Source: Actinomyces naeslundii (GTDB taxonomy: Bacteria; Actinomycetota; Actinomycetes; Actinomycetales; Actinomycetaceae). Taken from it: a DNA stretch of 64,000 bases. The notes under the pieces were generated by a model, which searched no databases, had not been told where the DNA came from, and worked only from the letters and a program-made list of their open reading frames with translations. A program made the translations under genes and the position numbers. Shown here piece by piece: positions 26,088-35,231 of the stretch. Each line of letters opens with the position of its first letter. Within the stretch, counting starts at the first letter, position 1. The stretch covers positions 197,026-261,025 of the forward strand of contig NZ_MSRR01000010.1 in the NCBI RefSeq assembly GCF_001956585.1, read 5' to 3'.

Positions 26088-27317
26088 ATGACCGGCTTCA
26101 CCGACGGCGGGACCCGGACCACGACGCGCCCCGGCCAGCCGTTGGCCTGCGTCATCATCAACCCCTCCAAGCGTCGCACCACCACCGCGGTGCGGGGTGT
26201 GCTGGAGCGCGAGCTGCGTGAGGCCGGGTACGCCGGACCGGTGTGGCTGGAGACGAGCGTGTCCGAGCCCGGCACCATGCAGGCGCGCCTGGCCCTGGCC
26301 GCCGGGGCCCGGCTGGTGGTGGCCGCAGGCGGCGACGGAACCGTGCGCTCGGTGGCGGCCGGCGTGGCCGGTACGGAAGCGCGGATGGGCATCATCCCCC
26401 TGGGTACGGCGAACCTGGCGGCCCGCAACCTCGGGGTGCCGGTCGGCGCCCCGAGGGCGGCGGCTCGAGTGGCCGCCCACGGGGTCGACCTGCCCGCCGA
26501 CCTGGCCTGGGTGAGGACCGAGGCCTGGACCGCTCCCGACGTCGGGCCGGGCAGGACCGAATCCGCCGAAACCACCGGTGAGGCGGACACGCTGGGCGGC
26601 GACACCGCCACCAACGCCCCCTTTCCTGACGGCTCGCCTCCCTCAACCGACCCGACGGGCGCAGCCGATACGACCACCTCCCCACGGCTGTCGGCCGAGG
26701 CCGCCCGAGCGGTGCGCACGATCCAGCGGGCGACCCGCAAGCCCCGTCAGTGGGCCCGCCCCACACTCGGTGACGAGCACGCCTGCATGGTGGTGGCCGG
26801 GATCGGTTTCGACGCCGGGCTGGTGGCCTCCACGCGCCCGGCCCTCAAGGCGCGAGTCGGCTGGGGCGCCTACGCCCTGGCGGCCATGGAGAACCTGGGC
26901 TCACCGCGCATGGACCTGGTGCTCAGTCTCCTGGACGAGACCGGCCAGCGGCGCGTGGAGCGCCTGAGAGCCCGCAACCTGCTGGTGGCCAACGGCGGTC
27001 GCCTGCCGGCCGGGATCACCCTGCTGCCCGAGGCGCGCACCGACGACGGCCTGCTCGACATCGCCGCCATCGACACGGTGGCGGGCCTGGCGGGCTGGAG
27101 CTCCCTGGCGCGCCAGGTGCTGCCGCCCTACGCAGCGCGCTACTCCGAACCGAGTCGCTCCCTGGGACGGGTGGTGCTGCGACGCGGCGGGGAGGTGGCC
27201 GTCCAGCTCTCGGCGCCGGCCCTGGTGGAGGTCGACGGCGACCTGCTGGCGCCCACGCAGGGCATGCGGGTGCGCATCGACCCCGGGGCGCTGCTCATCC
27301 GCCGCCCGCCGACCTGA
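26088..27317 (+). CDS. Diacylglycerol kinase-catalytic-domain lipid kinase
   Basis: A 409-residue protein of the DagK/sphingosine-kinase fold. It has VIINPSKRRT near the N-terminus, the nucleotide-binding VVAAGGDGTVRSVAAGVAGT, and GIIPLGTANLAARNLGV. A roughly 75-residue Thr/Ala/Pro-rich insert (about 145-220) interrupts the catalytic domain. The C-terminal beta-rich domain ends VEVDGDLLAPTQGMRVRI. The family phosphorylates diacylglycerol or similar lipids at the inner membrane face. A shared hairpin separates it from the convergent amidohydrolase gene. Confidence 0.88.
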   Translation: MTGFTDGGTRTTTRPGQPLACVIINPSKRRTTTAVRGVLERELREAGYAGPVWLETSVSEPGTMQARLALAAGARLVVAAGGDGTVRSVAAGVAGTEARMGIIPLGTANLAARNLGVPVGAPRAAARVAAHGVDLPADLAWVRTEAWTAPDVGPGRTESAETTGEADTLGGDTATNAPFPDGSPPSTDPTGAADTTTSPRLSAEAARAVRTIQRATRKPRQWARPTLGDEHACMVVAGIGFDAGLVASTRPALKARVGWGAYALAAMENLGSPRMDLVLSLLDETGQRRVERLRARNLLVANGGRLPAGITLLPEARTDDGLLDIAAIDTVAGLAGWSSLARQVLPPYAARYSEPSRSLGRVVLRRGGEVAVQLSAPALVEVDGDLLAPTQGMRVRIDPGALLIRRPPT

Positions 27318-27349
27318 GAGCCGGAGCGGCCGGAGCGGCGCCCCGGCTC
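27318..27349. terminator. Bidirectional hairpin between convergent genes
   Basis: GAGCCGG (27318-27324) pairs with CCGGCTC (27343-27349). The right arm reaches into the stop codon of the M20 gene. Confidence 0.5.
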
Positions 27350-28751
27350 ACTCCTCCCAGAAGCCGGCGACGTCGATCGCCCCGCCGGTGGCCTCGAAGT
27401 CGGCGCGGACGGCCCGGCGCAGCTCGGCGTCGTGCAGCCAGTCCAGGGCCACGGCGGCCAGCCCATAGGCGCCGTCAAGCGCGGCCGCGTCCCCGGTGGG
27501 GGCGCCGGCAGCCTCGGTCATGGCGCGGGTGTGGAGGGCGACGTCGGGCCGGTCGGTGACCTTGATGAGCGGGTGGATGCCGGGCACGCGCTGGGAGACG
27601 TTGCCGAAGTCCGTGCCGGCGGCGATCGTCTCAGGAAGGACCCCGGGGGCCAGGGGGTCGCGGCCCCGCTCGCGCTGGGAGCGCGCCCAGGAGGCGAGCA
27701 GGGGGCCGTTGTCGCGCACGGGGACCTCGTTGCTGTCCTCGGAGGTGAGGATCTCGACGCCGGTTCCGGTCATGAGGGCTGCGCCGTGGAGGACCTCCTC
27801 GACCCGCTCGGTGATCTCCTTGAGGGTCTCGAGGTACTTGGAGCGCACCATGATGGACAGCTCGGTGCGCTCGGGGATGATGTTGGGGACCTGGCCGCCG
27901 TCGGTGATGATGGCGTGGAGGCGGTCCATGGGGAGCATCTGCTGGCGCAGCAGGCCGATGCCGGTCAGGGCCAGGGTGGCGGCGTCCAGGGCGTTGCGGC
28001 CCATGAAGGGCTGGGAGGCGGCGTGGGCGGGCACTCCGTGGAAGACGACCTCCATGCGGCGCACCCCGAGCCAGGTCTGATGAGTGACGTCATGGGCGTA
28101 TGAGTGGGTCTGGATGGCGGCGTCGACGCCGTCGAGCATGCCGCGCACGGACAGGATCTCCTTGGCGGTCGAGTTCTCCTCGGCGGGCGTGGTCTGCAGG
28201 ACGACGCGGCCGGGAAGGGCTCCGGGGCGGGTGCAGGCCAGGGAGGCCAGGGCGAGGAAGGCGCCCACGGAGTTGGCGCACATGACGTTGTGGCCGCAGC
28301 CGTGGCCGATGCCGGGCAGGGCGTCGTACTCGGCGAGGATCGCGATGGTACCGGCCGGCTGACCGGCGTCTCCGGCCGCTGCGTCAGCGGCACCGGCCCC
28401 GACGGTCCCGGAGATCTCGGCGCGCAGGGCGGTGTCCATGCCGTAGACGCCGACCTCGGGCTCGATACCGTGGCGGCGCAGGAGCGCGGCGACCGTGGCG
28501 ACGGCGTGGTGCTCCTCGTAGCCGGTCTCGGGGTGAGCGTGGATGTCCTGGGAGAGCTCGATGATCTGCGGGGCCAGCTCGGCGACAGCCTCCCCCAGGG
28601 CGGCGCGCAGGTCGGCGGGGGCTCCGGCGTCGTCGGGCAGGACCGGGGCCGGGCCGACGACGCCGCGGCGCTCCTCGGTCTCGGCGATCATGCGCTCCTG
28701 GATGGCGCCGGAGGGGGTGGTGGGGCGGGTGAGGTCATTCAGGTCGCGCAT
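27348..28751 (-). CDS. M20-family amidohydrolase/peptidase
   Basis: A 467-residue zinc hydrolase of the M20D/AbgB-like group. Metal-site regions are visible: HAHPETGYEEHHA, GHGCGHNVMCAN (His and Cys ligands of the M20D group), TPAEENSTAKE and TRAMTEAAG near the end. The lid domain covers about 215-340 (FHGVPAHAASQPFMGRNALDAA). Relatives hydrolyse N-acyl or p-aminobenzoyl-Glu amides and small peptides. The start is ATG at 28751. A decayed copy of its first 50 codons lies at 40.4-40.5 kb next to the CRISPR array. Confidence 0.9.
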   Translation of the reverse strand: MRDLNDLTRPTTPSGAIQERMIAETEERRGVVGPAPVLPDDAGAPADLRAALGEAVAELAPQIIELSQDIHAHPETGYEEHHAVATVAALLRRHGIEPEVGVYGMDTALRAEISGTVGAGAADAAAGDAGQPAGTIAILAEYDALPGIGHGCGHNVMCANSVGAFLALASLACTRPGALPGRVVLQTTPAEENSTAKEILSVRGMLDGVDAAIQTHSYAHDVTHQTWLGVRRMEVVFHGVPAHAASQPFMGRNALDAATLALTGIGLLRQQMLPMDRLHAIITDGGQVPNIIPERTELSIMVRSKYLETLKEITERVEEVLHGAALMTGTGVEILTSEDSNEVPVRDNGPLLASWARSQRERGRDPLAPGVLPETIAAGTDFGNVSQRVPGIHPLIKVTDRPDVALHTRAMTEAAGAPTGDAAALDGAYGLAAVALDWLHDAELRRAVRADFEATGGAIDVAGFWEE

Positions 28752-28770
28752 AGGGCAATCATGCCCAGCC

Positions 28771-28873
28771 GACGCCCGTATTGCACGGGGGTCGGGTTCC
28801 CCTGGCCAGGGCATGGGTGCACTCCACGAAGATCCGGACCCCGCGCAGTATGGACGGCTCCCGGCCAGTACGA
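28771..28873. repeat. Intergenic repeat element, copy A (inverted relative to copy B at 47258)
   Basis: The reverse complement of this stretch aligns with 47258-47361 over roughly 100 bases. Shared blocks include TACTGGCC, a TACTGC or TATTGC box near both ends, and a central CGTGGA. The ends are imperfect inverted repeats of each other. No reading frame explains the similarity. Confidence 0.5.
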
Positions 28874-28928
28874 CCCGAGGCTCGTGCAGTAGCCACCGGG
28901 GGCCGCACACCACCCAGGTTCTCGGCGT

Positions 28929-29519
28929 CTACTCGCGGGGCGCGGCGAGCCGGCGGGCCGCTTCGACGACGACGGCGCGCCGGCGATCATGCTCCTCCTC
29001 GTCCAGGGGCCCGCACAGCATCCGCGCCACCTGGGGCGCAGTGGACCACCAGCCCGTCAGGGACATGATCATGAGCATGAGCGCACCGGGGTCGACGTCG
29101 CGGGTCAGGGCGCCGGAGTCCTGACCGCTGCGCATCCCGGCGATCTTGCGCTGGTAGTGCTCCCGCCGCAGCTCCTCCTCCGGCACCTCGTCGTCGAAGG
29201 TGAGAGCCTCCCAGCACAGCAGCCGGATGAGCTCGGGGCGTTGCCGGTGGTAGTCGTACAGGCGCCCGGCGTAGTCCCCCACATCCTCCCCCTCGTCGAA
29301 GGCGGGAGGCACGGCCTCGGCCACCTTGGTCAGCTCATCGCGCAGGACTGCGGAGAACAGGCGGTCCTTGGAGCCGAAGTAGTTGTAGACGCGCTCCTTG
29401 TTGACCCCCGCCCGCTTGGCGATGCGTTCGACGGTCGTCCCCGCGGGCCCGTGGCGGGTGAACTCGGCCGTGGCGGCATCCTTGATCTTCCGCTTGGTCC
29501 CCTCGGTATCCCAGGCCAT
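28929..29519 (-). CDS. TetR-family repressor of the adjacent MFS exporter
   Basis: A 196-residue regulator. The N-terminal HTH (TKRKIKDAATAEFTRHGPAG, then RIAKRAGVNKERVYNYFGSKDRLF) is typical TetR. The C-terminal ligand domain (about 65-190) is unassigned. The start is the ATG at 29519 behind GAGAAGG. It is divergent from the MFS gene at 29633, and the 113-bp gap holds two palindromes with CAACG/CGTTG arms, so it very likely represses itself and the exporter. Confidence 0.9.
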   Translation of the reverse strand: MAWDTEGTKRKIKDAATAEFTRHGPAGTTVERIAKRAGVNKERVYNYFGSKDRLFSAVLRDELTKVAEAVPPAFDEGEDVGDYAGRLYDYHRQRPELIRLLCWEALTFDDEVPEEELRREHYQRKIAGMRSGQDSGALTRDVDPGALMLMIMSLTGWWSTAPQVARMLCGPLDEEEHDRRRAVVVEAARRLAAPRE

Positions 29520-29559
29520 GACGCCTTCTCCCGTATCCGCGAGCGCCAGCAGCAAACTC

Positions 29560-29573
29560 CAACGCTACCGTTG
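29560..29573. promoter_or_regulatory. TetR operator O1
   Basis: CAACG-CTAC-CGTTG, a palindrome with 4-bp centre, in the gap between the divergent tetR and MFS genes. It shares arms and spacing with O2. Confidence 0.75.
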
Positions 29574-29603
29574 CAACTACCTCTCCAGTCTACTAGGGTC
29601 ATT

Positions 29604-29621
29604 TCCAACGCTTACGTTGGA
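29604..29621. promoter_or_regulatory. TetR operator O2
   Basis: TCCAACG-CTTA-CGTTGGA, a perfect 7-bp-arm palindrome ending 11 nt before the MFS start codon, where binding would block transcription. Confidence 0.8.
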
Positions 29622-29632
29622 AAGGGGTTCTC

Positions 29633-30883
29633 ATGTCTCCTGCGCACCGACCCGATCAGCATCCCGACGTCGCCCACTCCCCCGAGCCGTCCGCCCAGTC
29701 GACGACTCGGCCGGCCTCCCCCGCCTACCCCGCCGGCAGCAGCGCCACCGCGACTCTCGTGGTCACCGCACTGCTCGTCCTCACGCAGCTCTATGCAGCC
29801 ATCCCCCTGCTCGCCCCGATCTCGGCCGATCTCCACGGCAACGCCACTGTCGCCCTGTCGACGGCCTTCAGCCTCACCTACGCCGCGGGCTTCCTCATCT
29901 GGGGGCCGGTCTCCGACCACTACGGCAGGAGAAGGACGATGGCGCTCGCGCTGGGGATCCTCACTGTCTCCACCGGCTGCTGCGCCCTGGCCCCGTCCCT
30001 GCCGGCACTCGCAGCCCTGCGCGCGATTCAGGGCCTGAGCGCCTCCGGCTTCGCACCCGTGGCCCTGGCCTACCTGTCCGAGGCGCTGGCGCCGCACAGG
30101 CGGGCCGGGGCGATCGGGGCGATGTCGACGTCGTTCCTCGTGGCGGGCATCGTCGGCCAGGTCCTGGCCTCGCTGGTCGCACTGCACCTGGGGTGGCGAT
30201 GGTTCTTCCCCCTGTGCGGCGGGCTGCTGGCTGTGGCCCTGGCGGCCGTCCTCGCCGTCGTGCACGACGCCGCTCACGCCTCCGGCCCCTCGGGCTCCTC
30301 GCTTCGGGGGCAGTTCGCATCGCTGGGACGGCTTGCGCTCAGACCTGCGGTTCTGGCGCTCAGCCTGGCGCACGTCACGCTACTCATGGTGTTCGTCGCC
30401 ATGTACACGGGGATCGGCGGCCACCTGGAGTCGCTGGGCATGCGGCCTTCGACGATCATTCTCATCCGCCTGGCGGCCCTGCCGGCCATGTTCCTCAGTC
30501 TCGGCGCCGGCCGGTTCGCCGCAAGGCGGTCCTGGGCGCAGATAGCGCGGCTCGGCTTCGGAGTGTCGGCGTTGGGCATGCTCGGTGAGGCCCTGCTCGC
30601 GGGCAGCCTGGCGGGCCTGGTGGCCGCCAGCGTCGTCTACGTGGCCGGGGTCGCGCTGGCCGCGCCGGCGATGATCAGCCTCTACGGACAGGTGTCCGCC
30701 CCCAACCGCGGCAGCGGCATGGCACTCAACGGGTTCATCCTGTTCGTCGGCACGAGCGCCGGCCCGCTCCTGGCGACGTCGTCGCCCACCTTCCGAGCCC
30801 TGACCTTGGCACTGACCGGGATCCTGGTCCTGGCACTGGCCGCGGTCACCGCGTTCAAGGCGCTGGCCGGCGCCGACCACTGA
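29633..30883 (+). CDS. MFS drug-efflux transporter (Bcr/CflA or DHA1-like)
   Basis: A 416-residue 12-TM transporter. Motif A between helices 2 and 3 is GPVSDHYGRRRTM. Helix 4-5 carries ALRAIQGLSASGFAPVALAYLSEAL and the family motif C region SFLVAGIVGQVLASL. About 35 hydrophilic N-terminal residues precede helix 1. It is likely a proton antiporter exporting toxic compounds, controlled by the divergent TetR regulator. The start follows GGAAAGGGGTTCTC. Confidence 0.88.
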   Translation: MSPAHRPDQHPDVAHSPEPSAQSTTRPASPAYPAGSSATATLVVTALLVLTQLYAAIPLLAPISADLHGNATVALSTAFSLTYAAGFLIWGPVSDHYGRRRTMALALGILTVSTGCCALAPSLPALAALRAIQGLSASGFAPVALAYLSEALAPHRRAGAIGAMSTSFLVAGIVGQVLASLVALHLGWRWFFPLCGGLLAVALAAVLAVVHDAAHASGPSGSSLRGQFASLGRLALRPAVLALSLAHVTLLMVFVAMYTGIGGHLESLGMRPSTIILIRLAALPAMFLSLGAGRFAARRSWAQIARLGFGVSALGMLGEALLAGSLAGLVAASVVYVAGVALAAPAMISLYGQVSAPNRGSGMALNGFILFVGTSAGPLLATSSPTFRALTLALTGILVLALAAVTAFKALAGADH

Positions 30884-30907
30884 ACCACCCGCACTGCGGG
30901 AGCCGCC

Positions 30908-30938
30908 CCGCCTCGACTTCAGCTGAAGAGCGAGGCGG
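30908..30938. terminator. Bidirectional hairpin across the efeB stop codon
   Basis: CCGCCTCG (30908-30915) pairs with CGAGGCGG (30931-30938), with an inner TTCAGCTGAA palindrome. It lies between the convergent MFS and efeB genes; the efeB stop codon falls inside the loop region. Confidence 0.65.
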
Positions 30939-32442
30939 CCACCATGGTGTCGCCCTTCTCGATGCCCGGCGGGATCGCGAACAGGGCCGAGGCCTCGTGC
31001 TTGAGGTACTCCTGGAGGGCGTCGCTCTTGGTCATGCGGTCCAGGATCGGGTAGAAGTTCGTCCGCGGGTCACGTACGAAGGCGATGAAGAACAACCCGG
31101 TCTGCAGCAGCCCCAGGGAGTCGGAGCCGTCGGTGTAGTTGTAGCCGCGGCGCAGCATCCGGCGCCCCTGGTTCTGCTCCGGTGAGACGACGGCGATATG
31201 CGCGTCGGCCGGCACGAGCGTCTCGCCCTTGTCGTCCTTGGCCGCGTAGTCCACGGTCGTGAACTCCTCGGAGGACTTCGTGGGGTTGGCGATGCTCAGC
31301 GGCGCCCCGTAGCGCTTGTCGCGTCCCATGGTCTGCTCCTGCTCGATGAGCCGCAGGCGATCCCAGACCTCGGCGAGCATGCGGATGCGCCGCGCCACGT
31401 AGTAGGTGCCACCGGCCATCCAGGACGCCGCGGCGTCGTCGCCCGGCTGGACCCACAGGTGCTCGTTGAGCTGGTCGGCGGGATCCTCGGCCTTGATGTT
31501 GTTGGTGCCGTCCTTGAAGCCGAACAGGTTGCGCGGCGTCTCCTGGTCCACGGAGGTCGACGACGTCCGCCCGTAGCCGACCTGGCTCCACCGCAGGGTG
31601 GCGGTCCCGAAGGCGATACGGGTGAGGTTGCGGATCGCGTGGACGCAGACCTGGGCGTCGTTGGAGCATGCCTGGATCAGCAGGTCGCCGTCCGACTGGG
31701 CGGCGTGGAGCTGGTCGCCGGAGAAGGAGGGCATGCCCTCCTTGAGAATCGCCGGCATCTTGGCGGCCAGGCCGAAGCGGTCCTTGCCATCGGCGTCGAC
31801 GAACAGGCCCTTGCCCACGCCGAAGGTGATGGTCAGGCCGTTGGGCTTGTAGCCCCAGGCCTCACCGGTGTCCTTGGGCGGCAGCTGCTTGTTGGAGCTG
31901 GGCTGGCCCCCGATGAGCTCGCCGGCGGTCATCTGCTCGGCGGCCACGGCCCAGTCGGACAGGAGGGTTTTCAGCTCCTCGACGTCGGTGGTGGAGACAT
32001 CGAAGGCCGCGGTGAACATGTTGTCCTGGGCGGGGGTGGTGATCCCCGCCTGGTGGTCGCCGCGGAAGGGGTAGGTCGTGAGGATGGCCTCCTCGGGTCG
32101 CTGGGAGGCCTCCCAGGCGCGCCCACCGGCGACACCGGCCAGGCCCGCGAGCGCGGCCCCCAGGCCCGCGCCGGTGAACATGGCGCGGCGGCTGGTTCCC
32201 TTGCCGCCGGGCTTCCCAGTCCGTCCAGGTTTCCCGGACTCATCCGGCCTCCCCGGCTTTTCATCCTTATCGGACGTGCTGGCGTCCTCAGACTGTTCCG
32301 CCGCGCCCGAGGCCAGAGAGCCGTCACCCGGGTCTTCCGACGTCGGGGCCTGCGACTCCTGCTGCGCCTGCGCCGCCTCCGCGGCGGTCGCGTCATCCGC
32401 GACCGGGGAGGTCTCCGGCTCGTCGACCGGCTTGCCACTCAC
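30919..32442 (-). CDS. efeB: EfeB: Tat-exported DyP-type heme peroxidase
   Basis: A 507-residue DyP-family protein. About 90 hydrophilic residues precede a twin-arginine signal (TSRRAMFTGAGLGAALAGLAG), an unusually long extension before the RR motif. The DyP signature GFKDGTNNI is present, and the distal Asp and heme-pocket regions follow. In EfeUOB systems EfeB acts outside the membrane, oxidising Fe(II) or extracting iron from heme. The start is a GTG at 32442 behind GAAGGAG. It is the last gene of efeUOB. Confidence 0.94.
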   Translation of the reverse strand: MSGKPVDEPETSPVADDATAAEAAQAQQESQAPTSEDPGDGSLASGAAEQSEDASTSDKDEKPGRPDESGKPGRTGKPGGKGTSRRAMFTGAGLGAALAGLAGVAGGRAWEASQRPEEAILTTYPFRGDHQAGITTPAQDNMFTAAFDVSTTDVEELKTLLSDWAVAAEQMTAGELIGGQPSSNKQLPPKDTGEAWGYKPNGLTITFGVGKGLFVDADGKDRFGLAAKMPAILKEGMPSFSGDQLHAAQSDGDLLIQACSNDAQVCVHAIRNLTRIAFGTATLRWSQVGYGRTSSTSVDQETPRNLFGFKDGTNNIKAEDPADQLNEHLWVQPGDDAAASWMAGGTYYVARRIRMLAEVWDRLRLIEQEQTMGRDKRYGAPLSIANPTKSSEEFTTVDYAAKDDKGETLVPADAHIAVVSPEQNQGRRMLRRGYNYTDGSDSLGLLQTGLFFIAFVRDPRTNFYPILDRMTKSDALQEYLKHEASALFAIPPGIEKGDTMVAASLFS

Positions 32443-32487
32443 TGCTGACTCCTTCCAGGGCGTCCGGGTTGCTCTGGCCTCGCGGCC

Positions 32488-33816
32488 TCAGAGGATGGTC
32501 CCGGCGACCTTGGACAAGGACTCGCTCAGGGCGTTGACGGCGTCGGAGAACTTGCGCTGCGTGTCGGTGTAGGAGTTCTTGTCCGGAGCCTCGCCGGCGT
32601 CCTTCTGCACCGCAGCGATGGTGGAGTAGTCCGCGTAGGTGGGCTCGCCGTTGGCGGCCTTCCCGGAGACGTGGGCCTCGACGAGCTTCTCAACCGCCGC
32701 GAACTGGGTGGTGATCTTCTCGGCGAGCTTGGCGTCCTTCTTCTTCATGAGGTCCTCGACATTGCCGTAGGCGACCTTGGCGCCCTCAACATTGGCCTTG
32801 AAGTCGTAGAGGTCAGTGTGGGAGAAGGTCTCCTCCTCGCCGACGATCTTGGTGGTGGCGACCTCCTCGAGGAGGGAGGAGGCGCCGTTGGCAACGTCCT
32901 CGAGCCCGAGCTCGAACTTCTTCCCACCGGTGCCGGTGATGTTTCCGTAGACGAGGTCGTAGAGTGACTTGGTGTCGGTGTTGAGCTGGTCGGCCACCTT
33001 CTTGCGGGCGGCGTCGTCGGCGAACTTGAAGGGGCTGGAGGAGTCCTGGACCCACAGGTCGGCCTCGATGCGGTGCCATCCGGTCCAGCCGGAGATGACC
33101 TCCTTGTCGGTGACGGCCTTACCGGCACCTGCGGCAAGGTCCTGGACGCGGGTGTCCAGGGCGCTGTCGAGGTCTCCGGCCTCCTTGACGCCGAAGGACT
33201 CGGCGGTGGGCTCGATGCGCTCGTAGAACTGGCGCGCCAGCGGGTAGAGGCTCTTGGCAGTGGCGGTGTCGCCGGAGGTGTAGGCAGTGACGAAGCTCTG
33301 GGTGGCGGTCAGGAGCTGGCCGGCCTGATCACGCACGTAGGCGGTGTAGTTCTTGACGGCGTCCTCGCGCGCCTTGGCCTCATCGGCGCTGACGTCGACG
33401 GCGGCGCCCTTGGTGATCTTCAGCTCGGTGACACCCTTGAGCTCGCCGACCATGTTGGGCTTGCAGGCCGCGTAGCAGGTGCCCTCCTTGAGGGAGGTGG
33501 TGAGCTTCGTGGTGGTGCCGGGGCCGATGTTCTCCTGCTCGGAGATGATCTGGAGCTTGTCCTCGGTGAGAACCTCGAACTCGTTGGGCACCGTGCCGGA
33601 GTTGGTGATGGTGAAGGTGACGACACCCGAGGGGAAGGACGTGGACGAGAGCTTGCAGGAGTCGTCGGTGAGGGTCACCGTGATCTCCTGGGCCTTGCCG
33701 GATCCCGAGGCACCGCCCTTGGCGTTCTTGGGGTTGTCGGCGCAGGCTGCCAGACCCAGCCCCATGGCGGTCAGAGGAAGCATGGCGAGCACGTTGCGTC
33801 GCTTGATGGTGGGCAT
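32488..33816 (-). CDS. efeO: EfeO: periplasmic-type iron-binding lipoprotein (cupredoxin + M75)
   Basis: A 442-residue protein. The signal peptide ends in a lipobox (LGLAAC). An N-terminal cupredoxin domain (about 45-150; VTFTITNSGTVPNEFEVL, CYAACKPNM) is followed by the M75 peptidase-like helical domain. The M75 HxxE metal motif appears as HRIEADLW. EfeO passes iron to the EfeU permease. The start is the ATG at 33816 after AAAGGAAAGACAG. It lies between efeU and efeB. Confidence 0.94.
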   Translation of the reverse strand: MPTIKRRNVLAMLPLTAMGLGLAACADNPKNAKGGASGSGKAQEITVTLTDDSCKLSSTSFPSGVVTFTITNSGTVPNEFEVLTEDKLQIISEQENIGPGTTTKLTTSLKEGTCYAACKPNMVGELKGVTELKITKGAAVDVSADEAKAREDAVKNYTAYVRDQAGQLLTATQSFVTAYTSGDTATAKSLYPLARQFYERIEPTAESFGVKEAGDLDSALDTRVQDLAAGAGKAVTDKEVISGWTGWHRIEADLWVQDSSSPFKFADDAARKKVADQLNTDTKSLYDLVYGNITGTGGKKFELGLEDVANGASSLLEEVATTKIVGEEETFSHTDLYDFKANVEGAKVAYGNVEDLMKKKDAKLAEKITTQFAAVEKLVEAHVSGKAANGEPTYADYSTIAAVQKDAGEAPDKNSYTDTQRKFSDAVNALSESLSKVAGTIL

Positions 33817-33878
33817 CTGTCTTTCCTTTACGAAGAAGCGGTGGTGGATCAGGGGTGGGTCAGGGTCTGTGGAGGCGG

Positions 33879-34790
33879 TCAGGAGGCCTCGACGGCGTCG
33901 ACGGAGGCCTGCGCGCCGGCGTCGACCTTCTCGATGCCGTCCTTCTGGCGCGGCGCGGGCCACCGCCCCATGATCTGGAGGGTGAGCAACACGAGGGTCG
34001 GCACGATGTAGAGGCACCAGCCCAGCACCTGCAGCACGGAGGGCTGGAGGTTGAGCTGGAACATGGCCTCGAGCAGCACGTAGAGCCAGTGGAGGGGCGA
34101 GGTGTTGGCCGGCAGGTAGGAGGACAGGTCCCAGGCGTGGCTTGTGTGGCCGGGCAGGAGGCCCGCCTCCTGGAGGTCGCCGATGCCGTAGGCGACGATG
34201 CCGGCGGCCACGACGATGAGGAAGTAGCCGGTCACGGCGAAGAAGATGCGGAGGTTGATGCGCACCGCGCCCTGGTAGATGAGGACGCCCAGCACAATGG
34301 CCAGGACGAGGCCCGTGACGACGCCCGCCGTCGTCTGCATGATGGAGGTCTCGATGCTGGAGCGCACGGTGGCCCACACGAACAGGGCCGTCTCCACGCC
34401 CTCGCGCCCGACGGCGACGACGGCGATCCAGACGACGCCCCAGCCGGAGCCGCCCTCGGCGAGAGTCTTGGACAGCGAGCCCTCCAGCTCGCCCTTGAGC
34501 TCGCGGGCGTTCTTCCCCATCCAGAAGATCATCCAGGTCACCAGGCCGACGGCGACGAAGGACAGGAGGCCTCCGAGGATCTCCTGGGCCTGGAAGGTGA
34601 GGGTCTTGGGCCCCCAGGTCATGATGGCGCCGGCGACCAGTGGGACCAGTGCCGCCAGCCCGACCCCCAACCACAGCTTGGGCAGGGCGTCCCGGCGGTC
34701 GGACTTGACCAGGTAGGCGACGATGATGCTGACAACGAGTGCCGCCTCCAGGCCTTCCCTCAGGGCAATGAGCAGGTTGGCGAGAAACAC
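33879..34790 (-). CDS. efeU: EfeU: OFeT/FTR1-type iron permease
   Basis: A 303-residue protein with seven membrane helices. The two family REGxE motifs are REGLEAALV in helix 1 and REGVETALF in helix 4; they carry iron through the membrane. The start is a GTG at 34790 behind GTGGAGGTCGA. It opens the efeUOB operon, and a DtxR-type iron box lies 42-60 nt upstream of the start. Confidence 0.95.
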   Translation of the reverse strand: MFLANLLIALREGLEAALVVSIIVAYLVKSDRRDALPKLWLGVGLAALVPLVAGAIMTWGPKTLTFQAQEILGGLLSFVAVGLVTWMIFWMGKNARELKGELEGSLSKTLAEGGSGWGVVWIAVVAVGREGVETALFVWATVRSSIETSIMQTTAGVVTGLVLAIVLGVLIYQGAVRINLRIFFAVTGYFLIVVAAGIVAYGIGDLQEAGLLPGHTSHAWDLSSYLPANTSPLHWLYVLLEAMFQLNLQPSVLQVLGWCLYIVPTLVLLTLQIMGRWPAPRQKDGIEKVDAGAQASVDAVEAS

Positions 34791-34831
34791 TCGACCTCCA
34801 CGTCATGTATCAATCTCAGATCACTACGGTC

Positions 34832-34850
34832 GAGGTAAGCCTAGCCTTAG
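34832..34850. promoter_or_regulatory. DtxR/IdeR-type iron box upstream of efeU
   Basis: The reverse complement reads CTAAGGCTAGGCTTACCTC. It matches the 19-bp IdeR consensus (AGG.TAGGCT.ACCT core) at about 14 positions. Iron-loaded DtxR would therefore repress efeUOB. Confidence 0.72.
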
Positions 34851-35091
34851 ACGATCTCATCACCAAAGACTCACGTTTATCGCGCTCATGTGGGATGAAG
34901 CCCAGTTTCGTCGGTCACACCGACCCACGTCGCTCTGGGGTACTCCGGGGGCACTCCACAGTCTCCACGGGACGTTCGCCCGGTCGGGCACGCCTGGCGG
35001 CCGACACAAGACCCTGACACCCGCACCCTTCCACCACTTCCAGCGCCCGCACACCGAGACTCTCTCAAGACCGAGGATCCAGCCCTGGTAG

Positions 35092-35100
35092 TGCTATACT
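35092..35100 (+). promoter_or_regulatory. Extended -10 promoter of the tracrRNA
   Basis: TGC-TATACT is a good extended -10 element. It predicts a start near 35107, at the anti-repeat. No -35 match is seen at the right distance. If another promoter acts further upstream, the anti-repeat could extend back to 35099. Confidence 0.6.
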
Positions 35101-35106
35101 GGTAGC

Positions 35107-35207
35107 GACTGAATTCCTAGTAACCTTCGCCATGTTTGCGGAGTGGACTGCTCCACCGCCTAGCCGGTCTGACTGCCCGATCTCACATCGAGACCGGGCA
35201 GTTTTTT
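35107..35207 (+). ncRNA. tracrRNA of the type II-C CRISPR system
   Basis: The segment GACTGAATTCCTAGT at 35107-35121 is complementary to the 5' part of the crRNA repeat as read from the minus strand (GCTGGGATTCAGTC), with GACTGAAT/ATTCAGTC pairing perfectly. The next element is a hairpin, GCGGAGTGGA/TCCACCGC (35138-35159, one bulged A). A Rho-independent terminator ends the RNA: ACTGCCCG (35172-35179) pairs with CGGGCAGT (35195-35202) and runs into six Ts. The RNA lies on the cas9 strand and ends about 24 nt before the cas9 start. 5' end position is inferred. Confidence 0.85.
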
Positions 35208-35231
35208 ACGTCAACCTCACGATGAGCCCGA

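Noticed and set aside
32488..34806. A 772-codon version of EfeO
   Set aside because: The N-terminal extension overlaps efeU in another frame; the lipoprotein signal begins at 33816.
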